Shown here piece after piece: positions 1 through 7,734 of a stretch of 45,077 bases of DNA (positions are counted from its first letter, which is position 1; each line of letters starts with the position of its first letter). The notes under the pieces are model-generated. The model had not been told where the DNA came from, made no database searches, and saw nothing but the letters and a program-made list of their open reading frames with translations. A program made the position numbers and the translations under genes. Source of the DNA: Pedosphaera sp. (GTDB lineage: Bacteria > Verrucomicrobiota > Verrucomicrobiia > Limisphaerales > Pedosphaeraceae); contig JAQGPA010000188.1 in the NCBI GenBank assembly GCA_028293325.1, positions 1 through 45,077 of the forward strand. The letters run 5' to 3'.

Positions 1-640
1 ATGCAGATGGGACGCAACTTACGCAATTACGGCATCCGCGCTGGCAACCAATCGCAGTTCCCCGGTGCGTTTTCTTGGTAAGACTCAGCCTTCAGGCGGG
101 TTCCTGCTACGAAGAAAGGAATGATCATGCAACCACGGCGCCATCGCCAGCTCGATGCCGACGTGCTGTTTCCGAATCGCTCAACGCAATAGTCCACGCA
201 GTCTTTTCCGAAGGAGTTGAACCGGGAATATTGCACCGGCGGCAACTGTGTTTTCATTGCTGATTCTGGTCGCTCGAACGCGTGCTTATTGTTTCCACTT
301 CCTGGAATATGATGTCACTGGGGCAGCCCGGATGCCAGCAGAAAGACAGTGCCGTCGGAGGTTTACTGGCCGAGCTTGGTGCAACCACAATCTTCCGTGG
401 GCGGCCACGTTTGGCATCACGGACTATGAGGGAATCCCGTACCATTCGTGGGACGAACCAAACTCGTCCTTCTGACCTTACGAATGGAATGGTGCGTTTT
501 TTTGGATTGAGTGCGCAGCCAGCGCAGGTTGGGACGGCTTTCCGGATCCCAAAGGATTTCAAGGAGTCGTGGTCCGGAGACCAGGCGTTCCATTTCTGAA
601 AATTCCGTTACCGGGCCCGGCGGTGTCGTTGCTGGGTGTG
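1..640. other. No supportable gene; probably degraded DNA
   Basis: Only short, mutually overlapping reading frames occur here on both strands. None has a recognisable domain, a convincing ribosome binding site or a start that fits a neighbour. Because the DNA just to the right (665-1710) is a string of gene fragments, I infer that this stretch is also decayed or intergenic. No tRNA, rRNA or clear terminator was seen. Confidence 0.5.
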
Positions 641-664
641 CAGTGGTCGAGCCGACTGCGGCAG

Positions 665-802
665 TATCCGACAATTCTTGCGTCAATCAAGGAGGTTAGG
701 TTGGTAGAGCCGCTCATGGTTCACCCGCAAAAAGATCAACCAGAGAGCTATTTGCTCCTGGATGGCCATCTCCGTCTCATTGCCCTGAGAGAACTTGGGG
801 AA
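665..802 (+). pseudogene. ParB/RepB-like N-terminal domain fragment
   Basis: About 46 residues resemble the ParB/Srx nuclease-like domain: ILASIKEVRLVEPLMVHP followed by YLLLDGHLRLIALRELG. The pattern 'SI.evGLvePLmV' then 'lLDGHlRl.AL.eLG' is the core of ParB-like proteins, used in plasmid or chromosome partition and in some phage and mobile-element proteins. Nothing upstream in the same frame continues the fold, and downstream the frame runs into a fragment of an unrelated oxidoreductase in another frame. Intact family members are usually several hundred residues long, so this is a remnant. A short free-standing ParB-like protein starting at 569 is possible but unlikely, because its C-terminal part is only the out-of-frame reading of the next fragment. 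Confidence 0.6.
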
Positions 803-833
803 CACGCCCCAAACCAAGGAGTCCCTGCTCAAG

Positions 834-1199
834 GCGGCCAAGGTCGAAGATTATGCGACGATTGTTCTGATGTATCCTCAAGCCCAAGTCATCCTGCAAC
901 CATCATGGGACTGGCCGTCAAACCGCAAGGACATGGAAATCTATGGTGAAATTGGAAGCATCCTTGTGCCGGGACCAAAATTAGTGCGGTTGAACGAATC
1001 GAAAGACCAAGTTGAGAAAGAAATCATCCCGCCGCCAGTCACAGTGCCCAATACTGACCCGGTCTCATACTTTGGCGCTGTCGTCCGTCACGAAATCAAA
1101 CCGGCGGGACTCTCCTCGCTGGAAGTGAATCTGCTGGTCGTTGAAATTCTCGACGCCGCGCATCATTGGGCCAATGGCGGAAGGTTGGTCAAGTTTTGA
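834..1199 (+). pseudogene. C-terminal fragment of Gfo/Idh/MocA-family oxidoreductase
   Basis: The frame beginning around 795 encodes a stretch typical of the C-terminal half of Gfo/Idh/MocA NAD(P)-dependent sugar dehydrogenases: KVEDYATIVLMYPQAQVILQ, PSWDWPSNRKDMEIYGEIGS, and the terminal DPVSYFGAVVRHEIKP, LSSLEVNLLVVEILDAA. The natural C-terminal end appears intact, with a stop at 1197-1199. The whole N-terminal Rossmann half is absent and is replaced upstream by a ParB-like piece. The fragment is about 120 residues against 350-450 for the family. I infer a truncation caused by rearrangement; no function is expected. Such dehydrogenases are common neighbours of glycan loci in Verrucomicrobiota, so it may once have belonged to this one. 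Confidence 0.7.
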
Positions 1200-1710
1200 C
1201 GGGATCGTTTTGTGTGACCACGTCGCCGGAACTTCAAACTCATGCCGGTAGCTGCCCACCGGGTCGCGCTCGACATAGGCGGCTCCGTCAACACATGAGG
1301 CCAGTCCTTCTGAAATGTGTAGCCATTGTTCCGGTAATACGACGTGCCATAGCCTTGCAACTGCTAGTTGGAGGGGACCGGAATTTCTTTCCAGCGTGGC
1401 GCGTCGCAATCCGGTTTGTAAAAATCCACCGGCCGCAGCGCCGGATGTGTCACCCAGTTGAATTTCCAAAGCCCATTCAGGCTCCGGCAAAACGGCGATG
1501 CCGTCCGGTTGGCGGCAATGGCCTGTTTGATGTTGGCATACAGCATGAGCACGGCATGGGCCGGCCCTTTGTTGATGCCCAGACATTCCGGGTCTTCAAT
1601 TTCTGGCGGCAACGGCGCCTGCGCGAGAATTCTCGATGCGAATGCAAGGATCGCCACATTGAAAACGACCATCTTAATCAGGCTGAAAACAATTAATTTG
1701 TCATTTTCAT
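1200..1710 (-). pseudogene. Broken N-terminus of GH2 beta-galactosidase
   Basis: Read on the minus strand, this follows the GH97 gene and would have been the last gene of that operon. A GGAGG Shine-Dalgarno (1713-1717) precedes ATG at 1704, but that frame stops after three codons; a second frame supplies a signal peptide (MVVFNVAILAFASRILAQAP, from 1672) and the GH2 N-terminal region with SLNGLWKFNW and KEIPVPSN. An amber TAG then replaces the Trp expected in 'PSNWQLQGYG', after which QLQGYGTSYYRNNGYTF continues, and a further frameshift leads to YVERDPVGSYRHEFEVP. Homology ends near 1200, against the oppositely oriented oxidoreductase fragment. The remaining roughly 850 residues of a normal beta-galactosidase are missing. 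With at least three lesions and a truncation it is clearly a pseudogene. Confidence 0.8.
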
Positions 1711-1737
1711 TTCCTCCACTTACCACAGTTTTTTTGG

Positions 1738-3576
1738 TTAATTATTTGCAGGAACCAGCCAGGCGACATAACCGCCATCCTTGCGCAACGGCAACGTCAG
1801 TGAATCTTTGGCAGTGACCATTCGTTCCGAGCGCACAAAATCGTCGTTGCGTTCTGAACTGTCTGCCAGCTCTACAAGTTTGTATTTTCTTGCGCCAAGA
1901 AATTTCAATGAAACTTGTTCGCGTCGCGGCATCTGATTGTTGATGACGCCGACAAACCACTCGTTTCCGTGACGCCGGACGAAGGCCGCTTGCTCGCCGA
2001 TTTCGCTGACGGGCAACACCACAGTTTCATCCCAGATCGGCGGCAATGCCTTCATCACATCCACCGCCGCGCTTTGGAGGTAGTGTTGCGGATTGTCGCC
2101 GAAACAAAGAAACGGCGAGGCGAAGACTACTGACATCGCCAGTTCGTGCGCGAACGACGAACCGCTCAAACGGTCGGGCATGAACAATGTTGGCGTGAAA
2201 TCCGCGTGTCCCTGAACGTAGCGCAAAAATGGCAACGTGATGTCATGAACCGCCGGGCTTTTGCCTTGCTCGCGTCCGGCGATGGCTTCGCGCGTCAGTT
2301 CGTTCGGCCAAGTGCGCTCGCGTCCGGTGGGTTTCACCGCGCCGTGAAAATCAATCATCAGTTGCAACCCGGCGGCCTCGCGTAACGTATCTTCATACCA
2401 GTTCACCCATTCGACATTGGCGGGGTCAGGGAAATCAATTTTCAGACCAACGATGCCAATTTCTTTGGCGCGCTTGAAATAAGCCGTTCGATCTTCTGGC
2501 TTGTGGACATATTTGCAATGCACCCACGCCCAAATGTCCACGCCTTGAGCCTTCGCGTATTTGACGATGTCCGCGAGCGCGTCCCAGGCATTGTCACCGC
2601 CGCCGTTCCAAGTGCGCCAGCCATCATCAATCAGGTAATACTCGAAGCCCAACGCTTTGGTGCGATCAATCCATTCCTTTTGGTCGTCCAAGTTCGGCGC
2701 GCAATAGCAACTCAACCAGCCCCACGTCGAGCGACCGGGACGAATCCACTTCGCGTCGGCCAGTTCGGGCGCAGGCGGCGGGCAAAGATTTTTGATGATG
2801 TCGCTGTTAACGAGCCTATTCAGGTCAGCGGCCAAAAGCGTGACGCGCCACGGCGAAGCGATTTCGCCGGTAACGTCCCAGCCCTTGAGACTGTTGCGGA
2901 AAAGCGCCTTGAAAACATTTCCTTCCGTGAGCAATGATAGGTCGCTGTAATTGACCAGGTTCGCCTCGGTCATCATTGCGTAACCCGCACCGTTCTCGAA
3001 TTTCAACGTGGCCGGCGCCATGATCTGCAACTGTTTCGGCTGCTGCCCGACAACGGCCACCTCGTAGCGCGCCTCGTAAGAAGTGTTGGTCGCACTCTGG
3101 CTCCAAATGGTTGTGCCGACGGGAATTTTCCACTCGGAACTTTCACCGTCAATATGCCTTGCGCCGCTGCCCGGAACACGATAGCGATACGCCACGCCAT
3201 CATTAAACATCCGAACTTCAAGCTGCCACGTCACGTCACCGCTCGTCAGCGAAATCATCGTGGCATCACAGCGATTGACCGCCAGCGAATGATTGCCAAG
3301 CATCGGGTAGGTCTCGCTGATGGTTTCAACCGCAGGTCTCCCGGCAAACGTCGCGCCCAGCCCCAAATCCTTCCCATCAATCGTCACGCCTAGCGCGGAA
3401 GTTTCCACCACCGCCTGACCGTGGAACTTCACGGCATAATTCAGATGACCACCCGTCGAAACAGTGACGGCAATTTTTCCGTCCGGACTTTTCAGTTCAA
3501 TGTTTGCCCCCCCGGCCAACCCGTGAACCGGACAGAGAATGGTGATCATCACCGCGAAAATTAAGATGCGAAACAT
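1738..3576 (-). CDS. GH97 alpha-glycosidase, probably retaining (alpha-galactosidase-like)
   Basis: This is a 612-residue secreted enzyme with a Sec signal (MFRILIFAVMITILCPVHGLAG), an N-terminal beta-sandwich, a (beta/alpha)8 barrel and a C-terminal beta domain, as in GH97. Barrel landmarks are STWGWLSC (283-290), EYYLIDDGWRTW (312-323), GIVGLKIDFPDP (374-385), LMIDFHGA (406-413) and the Glu-rich WPNELTREAIAGREQ (423-437). The Asp in GLKIDF (D381) sits where retaining members carry their nucleophile; inverting alpha-glucosidases such as SusB lack it, so alpha-galactosidase-type specificity is favoured. That is inference from one position. The length matches the family. The start was chosen for its signal peptide; an ATG at 3627 overlapping the GH125 stop (ATGA) would add 17 residues. 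It follows GH125 in a transporter-ROK-GH125-GH97 operon. Confidence 0.88.
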   Translation of the reverse strand: MFRILIFAVMITILCPVHGLAGGANIELKSPDGKIAVTVSTGGHLNYAVKFHGQAVVETSALGVTIDGKDLGLGATFAGRPAVETISETYPMLGNHSLAVNRCDATMISLTSGDVTWQLEVRMFNDGVAYRYRVPGSGARHIDGESSEWKIPVGTTIWSQSATNTSYEARYEVAVVGQQPKQLQIMAPATLKFENGAGYAMMTEANLVNYSDLSLLTEGNVFKALFRNSLKGWDVTGEIASPWRVTLLAADLNRLVNSDIIKNLCPPPAPELADAKWIRPGRSTWGWLSCYCAPNLDDQKEWIDRTKALGFEYYLIDDGWRTWNGGGDNAWDALADIVKYAKAQGVDIWAWVHCKYVHKPEDRTAYFKRAKEIGIVGLKIDFPDPANVEWVNWYEDTLREAAGLQLMIDFHGAVKPTGRERTWPNELTREAIAGREQGKSPAVHDITLPFLRYVQGHADFTPTLFMPDRLSGSSFAHELAMSVVFASPFLCFGDNPQHYLQSAAVDVMKALPPIWDETVVLPVSEIGEQAAFVRRHGNEWFVGVINNQMPRREQVSLKFLGARKYKLVELADSSERNDDFVRSERMVTAKDSLTLPLRKDGGYVAWLVPANN

Positions 3577-3623
3577 AATATTTGAAATATAGTTGATGGT
3601 AGGAACAAAATACGAGTCAGTCG

Positions 3624-5054
3624 TCATGCCAAGAGCTGCGGACGTTCGTTGAACGTCTTCCACACAAATTCGCCGAAGATCGTGTTCGCCCACGCGAACC
3701 ATGCGCGCGTGAATTTTTCCGGATTGTCCTTGTGGAACGCCTCGTGCATAAATCCTGTCCCTGCGTGGGTTTTTTGCAGGGTCGTCAGGCATTGCTTGAT
3801 TTCAGAGTCGCTCGTCGCCGTCAGCCCTTCAATGACTAAACCCAGCGGCCAGATCATGTCCACGCCAACGTGTGGCCCACCGAGGCCGCTCGCCACCTGG
3901 CCGCGGCAGTAATATGGATTGTCTGCTGAAAGCAGCAGCTTGCGCGTGTTCAGATAAATTTTGTCGTCCGGCTTCACCGCGCCAAGATACGGCAGCGACA
4001 GCAGGTTTGGGATGTTCCCGTCATCGGTGCAATAGTAATTTCCAAACGCGTCCACCTCAAACGCATAAACACGCCCGGCTTTCGGGTGATTCACGATGGC
4101 GTATTCGTGCAGCGCCTTTTCCACTTCGTCCGCCAATGCCCGGCATTGCTGAGCCAATTCTGCGTCGTTCTTAAGTTTCTCCACCATTTCAGCCGCTTGG
4201 CGCAAGCTGACGACCGCAAAAACGTTTGACGGCACGAGATACGGAAAAACCGTTGCGTCATCGCTCGGCCGGAACATGGAGCGAATCAAACCAATTGGCT
4301 TCGCGGGATTTCCGTAGCCGTGTCCCGGCAAACTGTCGGTCGCCCATTCGGTGCGCCGCATGAAATGATACGGGCCGTGATTTTCTTTACGCTGCTGCTC
4401 ATGGAATGTTTGCAAAATTAATTTGATTGCACCGTGCCACGCGTCGTCGAATGGAGACGCGTCGCCGGAATGCTTCCAATAACCATGCGCCAAACGGATG
4501 GTGTAACACAGCGAATCAATCTCCCACTTGCGTTCATGCACGCCGGGCTTCATGTCGGTGAAGTCGTTCTTCCATTCGCTCTCTTTGTTTTCATCTTTGT
4601 AAAACGCGTTCGCATACGGGTCTTTCAAAACACAGCGCGTCTGCCGGTTGATGACGCCAGCGATGAGCTGTTGCAGCGCCGTGTCGTCCTTCATCAATTG
4701 CAGATACGGATACACTTGCGCCGAGCTGTCGCGCAGCCACATCGCATCTATGTCGCCGGTGATTACGTAGGTGTCAGGCCGGCCGTTGACCATCGCGAAG
4801 TCCACGGTCGTATCAAGTGTGTTCGGAAAACAATTCCCAAACATCCATGCCAGTTCCTGATTCCCGATTTTGGTTTGGACCTCGTTAATCGCCTGCTCGA
4901 CGGCAATGCTTTTGAAACGACGCTTGCCCTCAGGGGGGCGGACGACTGGAAATTGCTCGCCAGCGGCAAAACCTGAAGGCACAAACGCGAGCGCTGAAGC
5001 CGCGAACGCAGTGTTGCGGATAAACTCTCTCCGATTCATGAAATTGGCATTCAT
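3624..5054 (-). CDS. GH125 exo-alpha-1,6-mannosidase, Tat-exported
   Basis: This 476-residue protein has the hallmarks of GH125, metal-independent inverting exo-alpha-1,6-mannosidases: NCFPNTLDTTV (74-84), YVITGDIDAMWLRDSSAQVY (96-115), DPYANAFY, the EWATDSLPGHGYGNP block and the C-terminal GTGFMHEAFHKDNPEKFTRAWF stretch. The N-terminus is a twin-arginine signal (NRREFIRNTAFAASALAF), so it is exported folded. The ATG immediately follows the ROK kinase stop (TAAATG, no gap), implying co-translation; a second ATG six codons in is an alternative. GH125 trims alpha-1,6-linked mannose, complementing the GH76 endo-mannanase and GH85 endoglycosidase further upstream in the locus. Family assignment is strong; the exact substrate is inferred. 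Confidence 0.93.
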   Translation of the reverse strand: MNANFMNRREFIRNTAFAASALAFVPSGFAAGEQFPVVRPPEGKRRFKSIAVEQAINEVQTKIGNQELAWMFGNCFPNTLDTTVDFAMVNGRPDTYVITGDIDAMWLRDSSAQVYPYLQLMKDDTALQQLIAGVINRQTRCVLKDPYANAFYKDENKESEWKNDFTDMKPGVHERKWEIDSLCYTIRLAHGYWKHSGDASPFDDAWHGAIKLILQTFHEQQRKENHGPYHFMRRTEWATDSLPGHGYGNPAKPIGLIRSMFRPSDDATVFPYLVPSNVFAVVSLRQAAEMVEKLKNDAELAQQCRALADEVEKALHEYAIVNHPKAGRVYAFEVDAFGNYYCTDDGNIPNLLSLPYLGAVKPDDKIYLNTRKLLLSADNPYYCRGQVASGLGGPHVGVDMIWPLGLVIEGLTATSDSEIKQCLTTLQKTHAGTGFMHEAFHKDNPEKFTRAWFAWANTIFGEFVWKTFNERPQLLA

Positions 5055-6167
5055 TTAGTTTTTTTGATTGAGCTTTTGGAGTGCGAAAGCATAAGCCCCC
5101 AAGGCGATAGCCTCACTCGTGCCGAGCCGTGAAATACCGATGGCGATGCGCGGCATCAAATCGAACAATACTTTCTCGCCGGTTTTTGGCACGATAATTT
5201 CGCGTGAGTTACCGCGAACAAACATTTCCAGTGCGGTCGAATCTTCAAGGTTGAAAGCATCCACGGCGAGGCGGCGGAAATCTTGACCTTGAAAAGTTTT
5301 ATAGGTGGCATTCAATTCAGCAACCAACGACGGCACAAATAACGGCCACGCATTTGCCAGTCCGCCGCCAATTACCACCAGCCCGTCCACAAGGTTCAAC
5401 GTTTGCGCCACAGCATCACCCGCAGCTTCACCCAACTGCCGAAATGCTTCGCAAGCGGCGTTGCGATTGCCCGGCGAAGCGCCTGTCCCAATTTTGCAAA
5501 TATCCTTCGGATCGGGCGCGGATTCAAGCGGAATACCCGCCACTTCTGGATAAACCCGCCGCACGGCACGGATGCTCACGCTCTGTTCGACATTCATCGC
5601 GGGCAAAAGTTTGTTCCGCAACAGCCAGATTTCACCCGCGACCGAATTGTCGCCAAGCAGCAATTCACCGTTGCGCGCGATCCCACCACCGAAACCAGTG
5701 CCAAGCGTCACGCCGAGCAAATTTCGATAACGTTTCGGACTGCCCCCTTTTTCAAGCAGGCCGTTTACATACGGCAAAAAGCCGGCGATGCTTTCGCCAA
5801 AGGCGAACAAGTCGCCGTCGTTGCTGATAAAAACAGGAATGCCAAATTTTTCCCGCAATATCGGCCCCAGCGCGATACCACCGCGAAAAGCTGGCAGATT
5901 GCCAAGGTCGCCGATGATGCCGTTCGGATAATCCGCCGGCCCGGGAAACGCAAAGCTGATGGCGACCGGTGGAACGGGGCACATCTCCCGGACACGGGCA
6001 AAACCACCCACGATGTTCATTAGGCAGAGCTCGAGATTATCGCCGTGAGTGTCCAGCGCGACCATATCCGTAACCCGCTTGCCCGCGCGCATTCCGCAGA
6101 AGCGGAGACTCGTTCCCCCCGCGTCCAAGGTCAGCACGATACTGTGTTCATTTGAAATGTCAGTCAT
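5055..6167 (-). CDS. ROK-family sugar kinase
   Basis: This 370-residue cytoplasmic protein carries the actin-like ATPase motifs of the ROK family: phosphate-binding DAGGTSLR (16-23), SFAFPGPAD, SNDGDLFAFGE (the Asp of ND is the expected catalytic base), LGVTLGTGFGGGIARNG, and the C-terminal VDGLVVIGGGLAN. ROK kinases phosphorylate glucose, mannose, fructose or N-acetyl-hexosamines at the expense of ATP. The zinc-binding CxCGxxGC segment seen in many ROK proteins is missing; the region after AGEIW contains no cysteines. It lies 6 nt downstream of the transporter stop and abuts GH125, so import and phosphorylation are coupled. A mannose, galactose or GlcNAc kinase would fit the locus, but specificity cannot be read from the sequence. 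Confidence 0.9.
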   Translation of the reverse strand: MTDISNEHSIVLTLDAGGTSLRFCGMRAGKRVTDMVALDTHGDNLELCLMNIVGGFARVREMCPVPPVAISFAFPGPADYPNGIIGDLGNLPAFRGGIALGPILREKFGIPVFISNDGDLFAFGESIAGFLPYVNGLLEKGGSPKRYRNLLGVTLGTGFGGGIARNGELLLGDNSVAGEIWLLRNKLLPAMNVEQSVSIRAVRRVYPEVAGIPLESAPDPKDICKIGTGASPGNRNAACEAFRQLGEAAGDAVAQTLNLVDGLVVIGGGLANAWPLFVPSLVAELNATYKTFQGQDFRRLAVDAFNLEDSTALEMFVRGNSREIIVPKTGEKVLFDLMPRIAIGISRLGTSEAIALGAYAFALQKLNQKN

Positions 6168-6173
6168 GGCACG

Positions 6174-7658
6174 TTAAGCAGTTAAGTCCTTGCGTCCGAT
6201 GCGATGGCCTTTCAATCCGTAGAATGCTACGTAAGCGTAGGCGATGAGTGGCACGATGAAGGAGATTTGAAGGTTGCCGGTCAGGTCGGCGATCTTGCCC
6301 TGCAACGGCGGCAGCACCGCGCCGCCAAGAATCGCCATCACCAGCAGCGACGACACCTGGCTTTTGTAGATGCCCGTGCCTTCGAGCGCGAGGCTGAATG
6401 TGTTCGACCAGCCGATGGAAGTAAACAGGCCGATGGCTACCACGCACCACATCGCCACCACACCTCCGACCATGATGGCCGTGATTAACAGCGCACAGAC
6501 CGTCAGCGAAAAAATCGCCAGCGTCCGCGCCGCGAGCGATTGGCTGAACTGGAACAACAACCAGCACAAACCGACAAACGGCAGATAAATTTTGAATGCT
6601 GACCAATTCGACACAAACGCATCGCGCCACAACGTGAATACAGACGAGGTGGAATCGCCGTGCATCGCGTCCAGCGGCGCGCTTTTGGCCGCCCAAAGCA
6701 GAAGCCACGCAAGCAACGGGATCACCACAAGCAGCAGTTGTTTCCGCGCTACCCGCATCTCGCTCAATGTCACCGCGCCCATGAAACGGCCAATCATCAA
6801 GCCACCCCAGTAAATGGAAACATATTTGCTGGCTTCATCCGCCGTCAGTCCTGCCACGGATTTTTGTCCAAGGAAATTAATAATGGCGCTGCCGACGGAA
6901 ACTTCGCCGCCGACATACATGAAAATGGCGATTACGCCGAGAACCACGTGCGGATGTTTCAGCGCGCCCGCACCGGGTTCGACATGGCCTTCGCCGATGT
7001 GCGGCAGGCGGATGAAAAAGAAAACCGCCGCGAGCACGAGAAAGATGGCGCAGAACGCTTGATAGGGCACTTTCACCGATTCCGCGCCGTGGGCGCCGGT
7101 CTTGGCGAAGTATTGGAAAATCAAATAGCCTCCAATCAGAGGTCCAATGGTCGTACCGATAGAATTGAAACCTTGCGCGAGGTTCAGGCGCGACGACGCG
7201 GTTTTTTCCGGGCCAAGGATTGTGACGTAGGGATTGGCCGCGATTTGCAGCATCGCGAAGCCGAGGCCGACGATGAACAACGCCGCCAGAAACATCGGGT
7301 AGGAAGCCGCGCCTGCCGGCCAAAACAGCGCGCTGCCAATGGCGGAAATCAGCAGGCCGATGACGATGCCGCTTTTGTAGCCGATTTTGGCGATGGGATC
7401 GCCGGTCGTCGCCGAAATCATGAAATAAATCAGTGAACCGACGAAGTAAGCGCCAAAGAACGCAAGCTGCACGAGCATCGCGTGGAAATAATCCAGCGTA
7501 AACGCCTCCTTGAATCGCGGAATCAAAATGTCGTTGAAGACGGTCATGAATCCCCACATGAAAAAGAGGACGGTCATGATCGCGAACGGACCACGAGAGG
7601 TTTGGCCGTTGGCCAATATATTAGAAGACGATTTAGCAGGTGCGGAAACGTTTACCAT
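6174..7658 (-). CDS. FucP-like MFS sugar:H+ symporter
   Basis: This 494-residue integral membrane protein has about 12 hydrophobic segments. The N-terminus FAIMTVLFFMWGFMTVFNDI, then LIPRFKEAF, is diagnostic of the FHS (fucose-galactose-glucose:H+ symporter) branch of the major facilitator superfamily, as are AFFGAYFVGSL, ANPYVTILG, the LNLAQGFNSIGTTIGPL segment and AILGGAVLPPLQG. The family takes up monosaccharides such as fucose, galactose, glucose or mannose. The start is supported by a strong Shine-Dalgarno, AGGGGG (7665-7670), six bases before the ATG. It opens a block with ROK kinase, GH125 and GH97, and a 16-bp palindrome (7701-7716) lies just upstream. No TonB-dependent SusC/D pair is present, so this is the only visible importer of the locus. 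Confidence 0.92.
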   Translation of the reverse strand: MVNVSAPAKSSSNILANGQTSRGPFAIMTVLFFMWGFMTVFNDILIPRFKEAFTLDYFHAMLVQLAFFGAYFVGSLIYFMISATTGDPIAKIGYKSGIVIGLLISAIGSALFWPAGAASYPMFLAALFIVGLGFAMLQIAANPYVTILGPEKTASSRLNLAQGFNSIGTTIGPLIGGYLIFQYFAKTGAHGAESVKVPYQAFCAIFLVLAAVFFFIRLPHIGEGHVEPGAGALKHPHVVLGVIAIFMYVGGEVSVGSAIINFLGQKSVAGLTADEASKYVSIYWGGLMIGRFMGAVTLSEMRVARKQLLLVVIPLLAWLLLWAAKSAPLDAMHGDSTSSVFTLWRDAFVSNWSAFKIYLPFVGLCWLLFQFSQSLAARTLAIFSLTVCALLITAIMVGGVVAMWCVVAIGLFTSIGWSNTFSLALEGTGIYKSQVSSLLVMAILGGAVLPPLQGKIADLTGNLQISFIVPLIAYAYVAFYGLKGHRIGRKDLTA

Positions 7659-7664
7659 AATGTT

Positions 7665-7670
7665 CCCCCT
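7665..7670 (-). promoter_or_regulatory. Strong ribosome binding site of the transporter gene
   Basis: AGGGGG on the minus strand lies six bases before the ATG at 7658. Most other genes of the locus lack an obvious Shine-Dalgarno and abut or overlap their upstream neighbour, so this site marks an independent translation start at the head of a new transcription block. Confidence 0.7.
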
Positions 7671-7700
7671 AAAACTCCATGTTTTTACGCGCGATAGCCA

Positions 7701-7716
7701 TTACACGTTAGTGTAA
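7701..7716. promoter_or_regulatory. Palindrome TTACAC-N4-GTGTAA, copy 1 (transporter block)
   Basis: The sequence TTACACGTTAGTGTAA has perfect 6-bp arms separated by 4 bp. It lies in the 76-bp gap between the six-hairpin glycosidase-like gene and the transporter gene, 42 bp before the transporter ATG. On the minus strand a weak -10-like TAAAAA (7682-7687) lies about 24 bp beyond its centre, a layout compatible with an activator site near -35. This is one of four copies in the window; see the finding on the shared operator. Binding by the local response regulator is an inference. Confidence 0.7.
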
Positions 7717-7734
7717 CCACACGTCAGAGTGCTA

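Noticed and set aside
569..949. A complete 126-residue ParB-like protein
   Set aside because: Only the middle resembles ParB; the C-terminal part is the out-of-frame reading of the Gfo/Idh/MocA fragment.
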